Assembly (NCBI RefSeq): GCF_014641075.1
Contig: NZ_BMHP01000017.1
Coordinates: forward strand, 1-57,592
Source of the DNA: Paenibacillus nasutitermitis
GTDB lineage: Bacteria > Bacillota > Bacilli > Paenibacillales > Paenibacillaceae
Direction of reading: 5' to 3'
Length of the DNA stretch: 57,592 nucleotides
The first letter of the stretch is position 1. Every line of letters starts with the position of its first letter. A program made the position numbers and the translations under genes. Below, one piece after another: positions 33,481 to 42,200 of this stretch. The notes under the pieces are model-generated. The model was not told the origin of the DNA, ran no database searches, and saw only the letters and a program-made list of their open reading frames with translations.

Positions 33481-34734
33481 TTATTTACTCATTTCGCCTT
33501 GAACGGACTGGGCCACCTTCACCATCTCAATATCCGGCAGCGTAGCGCTGGTGATCCGGAATTCAATTCCATTGTAGGTCCAGGTCAGCGTCTTCTGCTC
33601 GTCGCCGCTCATTTGTCCGAGGGTGAAGCCCAGATCCACCATTTCCCCCTTCATCAAGGAAACAGACTGATCATGGGGCTGTGTTTCAATCAGCGTATAA
33701 TCATAATCGCCCGTGTAGCGGATCATAAAGCCCGGATTGCCGCCAAAGACAATCTCTTGCTGATCCTTCTCCGAGACGCCTTCCGGCAGGTAAGAAGGCT
33801 CCATGGCGGTAAAGGTTTGACCGCCGGCCTGTGTACCGGCATTTTCAGCTGGCGCCAACGTATCATCCGCTTTCTCATCAGGTGAAGACGGGCCGCCGCT
33901 TGCTCCATCATCCTCCGCCTTCGCACCGTCAGCTTCATCGTCCGGCTTGGTATGGGCGCTGTCATCTTGCGTGTCCTTCGGCTGCTTGTCGCCGGAGTTC
34001 TGTTCCACGACGCCGTCAGGCGTAAGCGCGGCATCATTCTCGATGTCCGTATTCGAGCCGTCTTCTTCGGGATGAGCCATCGTCGGTTGATTGCCCGTGC
34101 TGCTCTCCATATTGCGCTGGGTATCGAAGACGCTCTTGTCGAGCTTGGAGCCAAACTCAAATGTGTTGAATTTGACCTCTACCATCACGGAAGCATTGGT
34201 GTCGCTCACTTCCACTTTGCTCGGGGCGTAATCCGCTTTATTGAGCCAAATCTTCTGCCGCGCCAGCGAACCGTTCTGATAATTGGCCATCACATCAAAT
34301 ACGTAGTTGTCCTTGTCAACGGTAAATTGCCGGGAATTGTCGAGCAAAATACTGGATACCAGCGTCTGGTACAAGTAAACCTGGCCTTGATTGGCCGGCC
34401 AGTCGCTCTGAAAACGGAATACCTTGTTCAGACGGGGCGTCAGAACAAACACGCCTTCGTCGTTACGCAGCACGATCTGGGAAATATCCTTTTTCGCATT
34501 GGTTAGCTCGATTCTGTAGTACTGGGGCTTCTGGTAGGAAACATCAACCTGGTACTCCAGCGGCTGCTGGCCGGTATGCAACGTCATCGTGCCCGAACCG
34601 TGATAACTTTCCATTTTGTTCACTGTCTGGTCCAAATCCTTGACAACCGAATTCGCGTCCTTAGTCCCGCAACCGGCGAGCACCGCCGTGGCGCACAGCA
34701 AGATGGCTGCGATGAAACTGATTCGACGACGCAT
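33481..34734 (-). CDS. ydcC: Sporulation lipoprotein YdcC-like (LolA/LolB-type fold)
   Basis: A 417-residue lipoprotein: lipobox LAGC at about 18-21. Then a LolA-like beta domain (about 30-210, with GSGTMTLHTGQQPLEYQVDVS), an unusual acidic disordered linker (about 211-305), and a C-terminal domain related to DUF4367 (about 310-415). B. subtilis YdcC is needed for sporulation and sits beside alr. The related Clostridium protein GerS works in spore cortex processing. The ATG follows GAGGGGTTGATCTC. Confidence 0.85.
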   Translation of the reverse strand: MRRRISFIAAILLCATAVLAGCGTKDANSVVKDLDQTVNKMESYHGSGTMTLHTGQQPLEYQVDVSYQKPQYYRIELTNAKKDISQIVLRNDEGVFVLTPRLNKVFRFQSDWPANQGQVYLYQTLVSSILLDNSRQFTVDKDNYVFDVMANYQNGSLARQKIWLNKADYAPSKVEVSDTNASVMVEVKFNTFEFGSKLDKSVFDTQRNMESSTGNQPTMAHPEEDGSNTDIENDAALTPDGVVEQNSGDKQPKDTQDDSAHTKPDDEADGAKAEDDGASGGPSSPDEKADDTLAPAENAGTQAGGQTFTAMEPSYLPEGVSEKDQQEIVFGGNPGFMIRYTGDYDYTLIETQPHDQSVSLMKGEMVDLGFTLGQMSGDEQKTLTWTYNGIEFRITSATLPDIEMVKVAQSVQGEMSK

Positions 34735-34778
34735 GAGATCAACCCCTCATCACAAGTTTTTTAAACGTATCCGGAGCT

Positions 34779-34818
34779 GTACGTGACCAACAGGAGAGGT
34801 TCTCTCCATGGCTCGTAC
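34779..34818. other. Long stem-loop in ydcC upstream region
   Basis: GTACGTGACC at 34779 pairs with GGCTCGTAC ending at 34818, with an inner GGAGAG/CTCTCC stem. It lies about 45 bp upstream of the ydcC start codon. It may be an RNA leader structure; no known riboswitch pattern was recognised. Confidence 0.5.
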
Positions 34819-34906
34819 GGGACAAGGCCGTTTACGCTTGACTTGTACATATCTATGAGGGGACTTGGACAATTATGCGGACTAGTTTGACAAGCATGAC
34901 AAGCAA

Positions 34907-34931
34907 ATGAGCCGGCACGCGGCCGGCTCAT
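34907..34931 (-). terminator. Probable terminator of Cys-rich protein gene
   Basis: A perfect 10-bp stem, ATGAGCCGGC with GCCGGCTCAT, 5-nt loop, 17 bp after the stop codon. The following T-run is weak. Confidence 0.65.
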
Positions 34932-34947
34932 CAATCAGGTTATGAAT

Positions 34948-35580
34948 TTACCGGCTGGCCTGATACTTGCTTCTCTCCGGCTGATAACTGCTTAACGCTT
35001 GATGAAAGCGGTGAAAGGGATCCGCCAGACGATCGATATTCCTCTTGATGTTTTTGTGGATCGGCTCACTGGTATAATAATAGAACTGATCGATATTTTT
35101 ATCCAGCTTGTCTCTAAGGGATAGTATAAAGTCAGGATTGCCCTGCTTCTGTGCAAGCAGGTCCAGATCCTCCGCCAGCGCTGCGCTTAGCTCCTGCATA
35201 TCCGGGATATCCAAGCCCTTCTTCATAAAGAACATTTCCGGCGTAAAATCCTCGCGGTAATCCTGTCCTGGAACCTGGTCCCAGAAATCATTCCATTCCT
35301 CCAGCAGGCCTGTTTTGTACAGCATATATTTCAGGAACCCGCACAACCACGCCGTACAGCTCGTATTCCGCAGCTGGCAACCGACCTGATCAGAGAGATT
35401 GCGGCAGCCGCTGCAGCAGGATCCGCCATGAAAGATGCACACTTTGCAAATGTGACTGATACCGATCTCCTGCAAGGCGTTTAGCCCCGTATCGATAACC
35501 TGCTCTCTCGTAACCAGCTTCATTTCCCGGTGGGACTGAGATTTTGCGCTTGCCAGGCCGTTGTTGGTTGATCCGGACAT
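34948..35580 (-). CDS. Cysteine-rich protein of unknown function
   Basis: About 210 residues. A cluster of nine cysteines lies at about 46-80: CKVCIFHGG, CCSGC, GCQL, SCTAWLCGF. It suggests a metal or Fe-S centre. The remaining 130 residues are charged and mainly helical. I do not recognise the family with confidence. The ATG at 35580 is preferred (GGAGAAGG 5 bp upstream); the ATG at 35601 has no ribosome binding site. It is transcribed divergently from the SPFH gene. Confidence 0.6.
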   Translation of the reverse strand: MSGSTNNGLASAKSQSHREMKLVTREQVIDTGLNALQEIGISHICKVCIFHGGSCCSGCRNLSDQVGCQLRNTSCTAWLCGFLKYMLYKTGLLEEWNDFWDQVPGQDYREDFTPEMFFMKKGLDIPDMQELSAALAEDLDLLAQKQGNPDFILSLRDKLDKNIDQFYYYTSEPIHKNIKRNIDRLADPFHRFHQALSSYQPERSKYQASR

Positions 35581-35699
35581 CAGCACCTTCTCCAATCTCA
35601 TCTGTAGTTAATCAAGGTACATTTCATAATTTGTTGCTGTTAGTATACCCCACCATACAGACTTAGCTCAAATATTTGAGCGTTCACCCCCTTATCGAC

Positions 35700-35739
35700 T
35701 TGAATTATTTGTAATAAGTGATATCATTATTATATCACT
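35700..35739 (+). promoter_or_regulatory. Promoter and palindromic operator of SPFH gene
   Basis: AGTGATAT (35717-35724) and ATATCACT (35732-35739) form a perfect 8-bp inverted repeat separated by 7 bp; a further half-site TGATAT follows at 35741. A possible -35 TTGAAT (35700-35705) and -10 TATCAT (35722-35727) put the operator on the -10. The binding protein is unknown; the Arc-like gene at 36663 is one candidate. Confidence 0.6.
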
Positions 35740-35765
35740 ATGATATTAAATTTGGAGGGGTTCAC

Positions 35766-36647
35766 ATGCAGGAACGTAAAGCCTGGCACGCAAACGGTTT
35801 TCTGGCTCTGCTCTTGTCGCTTATTTTGGTTGGCGGAGCCATTGTTCTGTTCATTGTCGGCGGAACACAGGAGAATTCCGGGGATTCCGGTGCATTATCC
35901 ATCATTCTTGGCATTGTGGCGATGATGCTTGGATTTGTGATCATGACTTCACTTACGGTCGTGCAGCCTAATCAAGCCAAAATCATTACTTTCTTCGGCA
36001 AATACAAGGGAACTGTTGTGGACAGCGGACTTTGGATTGTCATTCCGTTCACCGGCAAAAGCCGCGTATCCCTGAAGGTTCGCAACTTTAACAGCCAGAA
36101 GCTAAAGGTAAATGACGCTTCAGGCAACCCTGTCGAAATTGCTGCTGTTATTGTTTTCAAAGTCACGGACACGGCCAAAGCTTCTTTTGATGTGGACAAT
36201 TACGAGAAATTCGTCGAAATTCAAAGCGAAACTGCAGTTCGGCATATTGCCGCCCAATATCCGTACGATTCCTATGAAGATGACGGTTCCTTCTCCCTTC
36301 GCGGCAATGCCGACGAAGTATCTTCGCAGCTGATGGCAGAGCTGCAAACCCGGCTGATGGTCGCCGGTGTCCAGGTACTTGAGACCCGTCTTTCCCATTT
36401 GGCTTATGCCCCGGAAATCGCCAATGCGATGCTGCAGCGCCAGCAGGCAGCGGCTATCGTATCTGCAAGACATAAAATTGTAGACGGCGCTGTAGGGATG
36501 GTGGAATCAGCCCTTCAGCAGTTGGAGCTTCGCGGCATCGTACTCGATGACGAGCGTCGTGCGGCCATGATTAACAACCTGATGGTGGCCATTGTGTCCG
36601 AACGCGGCATGACACCGGTCATCAATGCAGGCACGCTTTACTCCTAG
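35766..36647 (+). CDS. SPFH/Band 7 (stomatin/prohibitin-like) membrane protein
   Basis: About 293 residues: two N-terminal membrane segments (about 10-32 and 45-65), then an SPFH domain beginning VVQPNQAKIITFFGKYKGT and a C-terminal coiled helical part ending RGMTPVINAGTLYS. SPFH proteins scaffold membrane microdomains or protease complexes. The ATG at 35766 follows GGAGGGG; the frame opens earlier, but the start at 35718 lies inside the operator. An Arc-like small protein follows 15 bp downstream. Confidence 0.9.
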   Translation: MQERKAWHANGFLALLLSLILVGGAIVLFIVGGTQENSGDSGALSIILGIVAMMLGFVIMTSLTVVQPNQAKIITFFGKYKGTVVDSGLWIVIPFTGKSRVSLKVRNFNSQKLKVNDASGNPVEIAAVIVFKVTDTAKASFDVDNYEKFVEIQSETAVRHIAAQYPYDSYEDDGSFSLRGNADEVSSQLMAELQTRLMVAGVQVLETRLSHLAYAPEIANAMLQRQQAAAIVSARHKIVDGAVGMVESALQQLELRGIVLDDERRAAMINNLMVAIVSERGMTPVINAGTLYS

Positions 36648-36662
36648 AGCTGGATCAACCCT

Positions 36663-36875
36663 ATGGCTAAAGAACGCAAGGCGTTCCCGCTCCGTCTCGA
36701 TGTCGAGCTGCACCAGGCTCTTGAGAAGTGGGCTGCAGATGAGTTTCGCAGCGTGAACGCGCATATTGAGTTTCTGCTGCGCGATGCCCTGCGCAAAGCA
36801 GGGCGTCTGAAGCGGATCGCTCCGCCACAAACGCCTGAGGAAGAACAGGATACGAATGAAACGAAGGATGCATGA
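36663..36875 (+). CDS. Arc/CopG-like ribbon-helix-helix protein
   Basis: A 70-residue protein: KAFPLRLDVELHQALEKWA, then DEFRSVNAHIEFLLRDAL, matches the Arc family (strand, helix A, helix B, with the conserved SVNAHIE turn). It probably binds DNA as a dimer and may control the SPFH operon palindrome. The ribosome binding site is weak, so it likely depends on coupling to the SPFH gene 15 bp upstream. The tail is acidic. Confidence 0.8.
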   Translation: MAKERKAFPLRLDVELHQALEKWAADEFRSVNAHIEFLLRDALRKAGRLKRIAPPQTPEEEQDTNETKDA

Positions 36876-36989
36876 TTGATTTCCTCAAAGTCATGGGTTA
36901 ATTCATCCGGGTTATTGATCAGAAGAGTGCAGCCGGAAGCTTCGGCCGCGCTCTTTTACCATTCAGATTCGAAAAAGGCGGGTTGCAGC

Positions 36990-37220
36990 GTGTCCAACGC
37001 CGATCATATGCTGTCCATTCTATGGCTGCTCAAAACCCGCAGGAAAGTGACTGCGGCTGCGATTGCCGACGAATTGGAAATTCATGTCCGCAGCGTCTAC
37101 CGCTATATCGATGCCCTCTGCGTCAGCGGCGTTCCCATTCTATCGGACACAGGTCGCTCCGGCGGTTACCATATAGCCGAACATTTCGCTCTCCGGATGA
37201 GGCTTGAACCCTGCGGATAG
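36990..37220 (+). pseudogene. Truncated YafY-type (HTH-WYL) transcriptional regulator
   Basis: The frame (GTG at 36990, or ATG at 37008) encodes LSILWLLKTRRKVTAAAIAD, ELEIHVRSVYRYIDALCVSG and VPILSDTGRSGGYHIAEHF, a good HTH_11 DNA-binding domain of the YafY/DeoR-like family. It then runs out after about 76 residues. The usual WYL and C-terminal domains (about 230 more residues) are absent; the following 100 bp is the promoter of the next gene. So this is a deletion remnant, although a short DNA-binding protein might still be made. Confidence 0.75.
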
Positions 37221-37252
37221 CAACATCAGATTATTTGGAGTCACTTGGAGAA

Positions 37253-37289
37253 ACTCTGACCGTCATTGTCAGTGTTTCTGTTTTATAAT
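37253..37289 (+). promoter_or_regulatory. Promoter of SRPBCC gene with inverted repeat at -35
   Basis: A consensus -10 TATAAT (37284-37289) is preceded by an inverted repeat ACTCTGAC-N7-GTCAGTGT (37253-37275) covering the -35 region. No standard -35 hexamer at the right distance, so an activator or repressor probably acts here; the truncated YafY-type gene upstream may once have encoded it. Confidence 0.55.
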
Positions 37290-37320
37290 ACAACTATAAA
37301 CACGTCAGGAGGCGGGCTGT

Positions 37321-37950
37321 ATGGCAAGTAACCTATTCAAAACAGATATTAAAGCAGAAACTGGCATGGAATGGGAGGAATGGATTCAGACGCTGGATGA
37401 GGATCATGCCACCTCATATTCCCATGACGGGTTGACCGCTTATTTGCAAGAGGTTCATGCCGCGAGCGACAAATGGGCGCCTCTTATTGCGGCAATGTAC
37501 GGGCAGAAGCTGGGACGCAAGCCCGTCGGGCAAACGGCAGCGGTCGGATTTAATATCGGGGTCCGGAAAACCGTGGCCATTCCCAGGGAACAAATTTGGT
37601 CCTATTTGCTTTCACCTGCCGGCCTGAAGCTGTGGATTGGCGATATTTCCTCGCTGCCGCTTGCCGTCGGAAGCGAATTCAAGTCCAATGACGGGACAAC
37701 CGGCAAGCTTGGCGTGGTCAAGCCATATGAGAAACTGCGAATGAGCTGGCAGAGAAAAGACTGGGACACCCCTTCGACGCTGCAGATTTATTTGTTGTCC
37801 TCCTCCAAGGGAAAAACAACCGTCAGCTTCCATCAGGAGAAGCTGGAGGACCTGTATATGAGAGAAATGATGCGGCTGCACTGGGAGAAAACATTGGATA
37901 TCCTGATACAGGACAATACAAAGGAGCGTGACTTGCATTCGCATCCATGA
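37321..37950 (+). CDS. SRPBCC/AHSA1-domain protein with DUF4287-like N-terminus
   Basis: A 209-residue protein. Residues 1-70 (WEEWIQTLDEDHATSYSHDG, ..LGRKPVGQ) resemble the short helical DUF4287-type domain. Residues 75-205 form an SRPBCC (Bet v1-like) domain with RKTVAIPREQIWSYLLSPAG, LKLWIGDISS and WEKTLDIL. Such proteins bind hydrophobic ligands; function here unknown. The ATG follows CAGGAGGCGGGCTGT. Confidence 0.85.
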   Translation: MASNLFKTDIKAETGMEWEEWIQTLDEDHATSYSHDGLTAYLQEVHAASDKWAPLIAAMYGQKLGRKPVGQTAAVGFNIGVRKTVAIPREQIWSYLLSPAGLKLWIGDISSLPLAVGSEFKSNDGTTGKLGVVKPYEKLRMSWQRKDWDTPSTLQIYLLSSSKGKTTVSFHQEKLEDLYMREMMRLHWEKTLDILIQDNTKERDLHSHP

Positions 37951-38047
37951 TCTGTCATGTTGGACTCAATATAATGCCGGCGAATTCACGCAAATCAGCG
38001 TATGAAAACGGGGGCGGGCGTTCATGTTACTAATGGAGGTGAACGTC

Positions 38048-38182
38048 ATGACTGGAAGAAATAATAAGCCAAAGAACGATGGACCCGCTTCTTCTCCCGG
38101 ACGGCTTGATCAGTTCGGCGAGAAGCTGACAGAGGATGTAGGAAACAAGCCAATGAAATCAGAAAAGGAAAAAGGCTGCTGA
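38048..38182 (+). CDS. 44-residue hydrophilic peptide
   Basis: A short gene with an excellent ribosome binding site (GGAGGTGA, 6 bp before ATG). The product is charged and polar, rich in Lys, Asn, Gly and Pro (MTGRNNKPKNDGPASSPGRL ... EKEKGC), ending in a lone cysteine. It has no membrane segment. Size and composition recall small spore proteins, but no known SASP signature is present. A weak hairpin (AAAAGC/GCTTTT) follows at 38193. Confidence 0.6.
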   Translation: MTGRNNKPKNDGPASSPGRLDQFGEKLTEDVGNKPMKSEKEKGC

Positions 38183-38287
38183 TTCAAAAGCGCCGCTTTT
38201 CTTACGAGAGTGACTTACACTCGTTTATCCAGACGTTCAGCTAAAGACCTTGGAGACACGCGGATAACTCGTCTCTTCTATCCCCCT

Positions 38288-38331
38288 AAAGAAAAGAAAC
38301 GTCCGCCCTATACAGGCAGCCGTTTCTTTTC
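38288..38331 (-). terminator. Terminator of Lpl-type importer operon
   Basis: GAAAAGAAACG pairs with CGTTTCTTTTC (11 bp) with an inner GC-rich loop; the minus strand continues TTTAG. It ends the 41.9-38.35 kb operon. Confidence 0.75.
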
Positions 38332-38353
38332 TCTATGCTCATTCTTAACCCTG

Positions 38354-39964
38354 TCAGTTCGATCCGGACCAGCGGTCGTAGGCTGCCTGATACACTTCGA
38401 GCAGCTTGTCTACGCGCATATCCTCAATCGTTTTCAGAAAAGCATCCCATTTCTCCAGCGGAGCTTCACCGGTTACCAACTTGGCTTCCATACTCTCCAT
38501 ATACGTATTCAGATCCGTTTCAATACCCTGAATCTGCTGCCGTTCTTCCGGCAGCAAATAGATTTCGGGAAACACAGGCTCGCCATACGGGGCCAGCTTC
38601 TCGTCCACCTCTTTGATCCGGTATTGATGCATCGTATCTTTCCAGTTGGCTTCTACTTCATCAGGAGTGAACATCGGCACCGCTACGCCGACAGCCGGTG
38701 TAATGCTGCCGCCGCGATACTCCTCAAGGTTCATGCCTTCGGGCGGATTCCTGTATTTGCGCAGCTTCTTCTCCGCATCGGCCCATTCCCACAGGTCGCC
38801 TTCCTTCCCATAGTGGACTAATATTTCACCTTCGGGACTGTACAAGTAATCGACCCAACGGATCAATGCTTCCGGATCTTTGCTTTTGTTCGTGATGGCA
38901 AACGTACCCCTCGCCATGCCGGACCCTTGGGTAATCATCGGCTTCCGGTCGGCGGAACTGGACAAGGCCGGGAGTACCGGATGAATGATGGAACTCTCTG
39001 CATCTCCGCCTAATGTAAGGTAAGGGAGTGAATCCGTGAACATCCCGATCTGTCCAGCGTTGCCCTTGGCGGATTTCTGCTCCATGGTTTGAGAGAATGT
39101 ACCCGGATCCAGCAGCTTCTCTTTCCACAGCTTGTTCATAAACGTCACATACTCTTTGTATTCTGGCTGAATGGCCCCATAAATGACTTTGCCATCCTTG
39201 ACAAGATGCGCTCTCCCCACAATGCCGAAGGCAGGCAGAAGGACGCTGCGGATATCGCCAAGATTAATGGACGTAAGCGGGATTTCGTCCTGCTTGCCGT
39301 TGCCGTTCGGATCCTGCTCTTTAAAGGCAGTCAGCAGTTCGTATAGCTCGTCTGTCGTATGGGGAAGCTCCGTTATTCCCAGTTTTTTGAGCCAGTTCCC
39401 GTTGATCCAGGTAGCCGGCAGCTTGGCGATCGGTGCCATGTTAATGGAGGGCAGCGCGTATATATGTCCGTCCGGCGCGGTAACCGATTTTTTAATTTCG
39501 GGATACTCGTCAAACATTTTCTGTATATTTGGCGCATATTTCTCAACCAGACCTTCAAGCGGGATAAGAACGCCTTGCTTGCCGTACGTAATTTCATCAT
39601 CCGGGGTTAACTGGCCGCCGAAGAAGACATCGGGAAGCTCCCCGCTGGCAAAAGCCAGGTTCTTCTTCTCGGCATAATTTGCCGCCGGAGGCGTGTTGAA
39701 ATCAAACTGCAAGTTGGTCATCTCTTCCATTTCTTTGAAGAAGGCCAGGCTCTTCCATTCGCCGACCAGCGCGTGCCGGGCACCCATCATCGATACCTTG
39801 ATTGGTTCTTTCACAATAGGAAATCCCGTTTGATTGAAATTGCTGCGTGGTTCCTGATTGCCCTGCCCTGTCTCGGGCTTATTGTTCCCGCCATTCGAGC
39901 ATCCGCCGAGCAGCATCGACCCGGCAATTGTACATGTCAGACCATAGGTGAGCCATTTTTTCAT
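38354..39964 (-). CDS. Extracellular solute-binding lipoprotein (LplA/LipO-type)
   Basis: About 536 residues. Signal peptide with lipobox LLGGCSNGG (Cys near 22). The mature part is a large family-1 type binding protein of the LplA/LipO class, typical of Paenibacillus oligosaccharide importers. The ATG at 39964 is used: AAGGGG is about 10 bp upstream, while a TTG three codons earlier has none at proper distance. Ligand unknown; no glycosidase is in this operon. Confidence 0.92.
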   Translation of the reverse strand: MKKWLTYGLTCTIAGSMLLGGCSNGGNNKPETGQGNQEPRSNFNQTGFPIVKEPIKVSMMGARHALVGEWKSLAFFKEMEEMTNLQFDFNTPPAANYAEKKNLAFASGELPDVFFGGQLTPDDEITYGKQGVLIPLEGLVEKYAPNIQKMFDEYPEIKKSVTAPDGHIYALPSINMAPIAKLPATWINGNWLKKLGITELPHTTDELYELLTAFKEQDPNGNGKQDEIPLTSINLGDIRSVLLPAFGIVGRAHLVKDGKVIYGAIQPEYKEYVTFMNKLWKEKLLDPGTFSQTMEQKSAKGNAGQIGMFTDSLPYLTLGGDAESSIIHPVLPALSSSADRKPMITQGSGMARGTFAITNKSKDPEALIRWVDYLYSPEGEILVHYGKEGDLWEWADAEKKLRKYRNPPEGMNLEEYRGGSITPAVGVAVPMFTPDEVEANWKDTMHQYRIKEVDEKLAPYGEPVFPEIYLLPEERQQIQGIETDLNTYMESMEAKLVTGEAPLEKWDAFLKTIEDMRVDKLLEVYQAAYDRWSGSN

Positions 39965-39987
39965 TGCTTCCAATCCCCTTTGACTAT

Positions 39988-40884
39988 TTATTCTTTAATG
40001 GAACCGACCAGAGCGCCCTTCAGAAAGAATCGCTGCAGAAATGGATAGGCGACAAGCAGCGGAAGCGTGGACACGATAATGACGCCATATTTCAGGATTG
40101 ATGCGATACGGGCCTGCGCAGCCAGGGCTTCCCCCTGAATGGCGCTGCTCGATACATTCTCGGAGCTCATCTCCTGGGCGACGAGAATTTTACGCAGCAC
40201 CATTTGCAGCGGGTACATGCTGTCATCATTCAAATAAATCAGCGCATTGAAATACTGATTCCATAAGCCTACCCCGTGAAAAAGCGACATGACCGCAATG
40301 ATAGGCAAGGAAAGCGGCAGCGCGACCCGCCAAAACGTGTAGAAATGGGAAGCCCCGTCCACCTTGGCCGCCTCCACGAGCGGATCAGGCACATTTTGCT
40401 GGAAGAAGGTTTTCGCCACCAGGATGTCCCATGCTCCCACCACACCGGGAATAATCATGGCCCATACCGAATTCAGCATGCCCAGCTGCTTCACCAGCAG
40501 GTAAGTCGGAATCAGTCCGCCACTAATCATCATGGTCAAAAGAAAATACCACATGATCAGCTTTTTACCCATCAATTCTTTTCTCGACAGCGCATAAGCG
40601 CATGGCAGCAGCACGATCAGATGCAGCAGGGTCCCAAGAACCGTGTATACGATACTATTGAAATACCCCACCCATATTTCGTTGTTATGCAGGATGCGCT
40701 GGTAGCCTTCAAAGGTGATGCCCCGGGGCCATATCCACACCTGCCCGCTGTTCACAAGAAGGGGATCGCTAATGGATGCGGACACGACGAACAGGAGGGG
40801 AAACAGTATAATTCCGATGACAATCAGCAGCAGTCCGTTGTTGATCCAATCAAATAGCCGGTCAGAGGATAGACTCCGATTCAT
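39988..40884 (-). CDS. ABC sugar permease (LplC/YtcP-type)
   Basis: A 298-residue protein with six membrane segments and the EAA-type motif VEAAKVDGASHFYTFWRVAL before PLSLPI. It is the second inner-membrane subunit of the importer. The ATG follows GGAGGGGAAC. The matching ATPase is not in the window; such importers commonly share a general MsmX-type ATPase encoded elsewhere. Confidence 0.93.
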   Translation of the reverse strand: MNRSLSSDRLFDWINNGLLLIVIGIILFPLLFVVSASISDPLLVNSGQVWIWPRGITFEGYQRILHNNEIWVGYFNSIVYTVLGTLLHLIVLLPCAYALSRKELMGKKLIMWYFLLTMMISGGLIPTYLLVKQLGMLNSVWAMIIPGVVGAWDILVAKTFFQQNVPDPLVEAAKVDGASHFYTFWRVALPLSLPIIAVMSLFHGVGLWNQYFNALIYLNDDSMYPLQMVLRKILVAQEMSSENVSSSAIQGEALAAQARIASILKYGVIIVSTLPLLVAYPFLQRFFLKGALVGSIKE

Positions 40885-40902
40885 GATGTTGGTTCCCCTC
40901 CT

Positions 40903-41871
40903 TTACCATAAGCTGTTATCTGTTGATCTTCTGGCAATCTGATTGGCCAGGACCAGCAGGGTGACATTAATAAGCGAGTCGAACAGCCCGACTGCGGCCG
41001 AGAAGCTGTACTGCGACTGCAGCAGACCGCTGCGGTACACAAAGGTCTGAATGACGTCGGATGACGACATATTCAACGGGTTCTGAAGCAGCAATACTTT
41101 CTCGAAGCCGATTGACATGAAGCTGCCCATCGTCAAAATAAACAAAATGATCACCGTCGGCATAATTGCGGGAATGTTAATATGCCAGATACGGCGGAGC
41201 CGCGATGCTCCATCGACGGATGCCGCATCATGCTGATCGGGATTTACTCCCGCCAGCGCTGCCAGATAAATGATCGCCCCCCATCCAAGGCCCTGCCATT
41301 GCCCCGACCATACAAAGATGTGCTTAAACCATTGCGGCATGATCAGGAAAGGGGTCGGATTGCCTCCAAAAACTTTGATGATGCTGTTGATCAAGCCCGT
41401 CTCAGGATCAAGAAAAGCGATAATCATCCCTGCCATGACAACGGTCGAAATGAAATGGGGGGCATAGGTAATGGTTTGCGCCCATTTCTTGAACGATGCG
41501 TTCTTCACTTCATTGAAGGAAAGCGCAAGAATAATCGGCAAGGGGAATAACAGCAAGCCATACACATTGAGAACAAGCGTGTTTCGAATAAGGTCCTTGA
41601 AATAATAGGAGCTGAAGAATCGCTCAAAGTGATCCAGACCGATCCACGGGCTCCCCCAGATTCCCTTCGTGGCTATGTAGTCCTTGAATGCAATCTGTAC
41701 ACCGTAAAGCGGAATATAATGCAGAATAAAAAAATAAAGCAGCGCGGGAAGAAGCAGTACATACAACTGCCAGGTTTTTCCCAAGTTTCTTAGAATCGTG
41801 CCGGCCGCTGACGGCGTTGGCCTGATAGAACCCCGGCCGGCTTGATCCAAGGCTTCCTCCGCATTGGACAA
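40903..41871 (-). CDS. ABC sugar permease (LplB/YteP-type)
   Basis: About 322 residues with six membrane segments and the EAA-type loop AASVDGASRLRRIWHINIPA. It is the first gene of the importer operon. The start is uncertain. The TTG at 41871 has a very strong GGGGGAGGAG 6 bp before it. ATG 41889 and GTG 41916 are in frame but have poor ribosome binding sites, so TTG is chosen. Confidence 0.88.
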   Translation of the reverse strand: MSNAEEALDQAGRGSIRPTPSAAGTILRNLGKTWQLYVLLLPALLYFFILHYIPLYGVQIAFKDYIATKGIWGSPWIGLDHFERFFSSYYFKDLIRNTLVLNVYGLLLFPLPIILALSFNEVKNASFKKWAQTITYAPHFISTVVMAGMIIAFLDPETGLINSIIKVFGGNPTPFLIMPQWFKHIFVWSGQWQGLGWGAIIYLAALAGVNPDQHDAASVDGASRLRRIWHINIPAIMPTVIILFILTMGSFMSIGFEKVLLLQNPLNMSSSDVIQTFVYRSGLLQSQYSFSAAVGLFDSLINVTLLVLANQIARRSTDNSLW

Positions 41872-41923
41872 ATGGATCTCCTCCCCCATTGTGATGATGT
41901 GCAAACCCTTAAACACCGGTGTT

Positions 41924-41942
41924 TGGATACGCTTTCATTGTA
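41924..41942 (-). promoter_or_regulatory. Promoter -10 with overlapping cre-like site (Lpl-type importer)
   Basis: On the minus strand -10 TACAAT (41937-41942) overlaps TGAAAGCGTATCCA (41924-41937), which matches the CcpA site TGWAANCGNTNWCA at 12 of 14 positions. A weak -35 TTTACG lies 18 bp upstream. It suggests glucose repression of the importer. The 41943-42200 stretch also holds a long-range inverted repeat (GAAGAAAC 42100-42107 with GTTTCTTC 42137-42144). Confidence 0.5.
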
Positions 41943-42200
41943 GGTGCATTTGAATATCGGCGTAAATATGTCATTCTTGCTGATGACAATGCGAATAGCC
42001 GGAAACCCGGCGGCTGTATGGGGTTTGCCGTTTAAGCGATGTGTTATTTTTGACCTTATAAACGCCATCCATGCCAAATGACAACGCCTGTAGCGGCAAG
42101 AAGAAACAGCTCATACCGTCGTTTGCGGCGATGCAAGTTTCTTCTATTCGAATGATAGAGAAAGGATAATTGAAATCTATATACGTTCCCTTTATTTTAA

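Noticed and set aside
42100..42144. Inverted repeat GAAGAAAC/GTTTCTTC as an attenuator of the Lpl-type importer
   Set aside because: The 29-nt loop and lack of a competing stem make attenuation unconvincing; noted only within the promoter entry.
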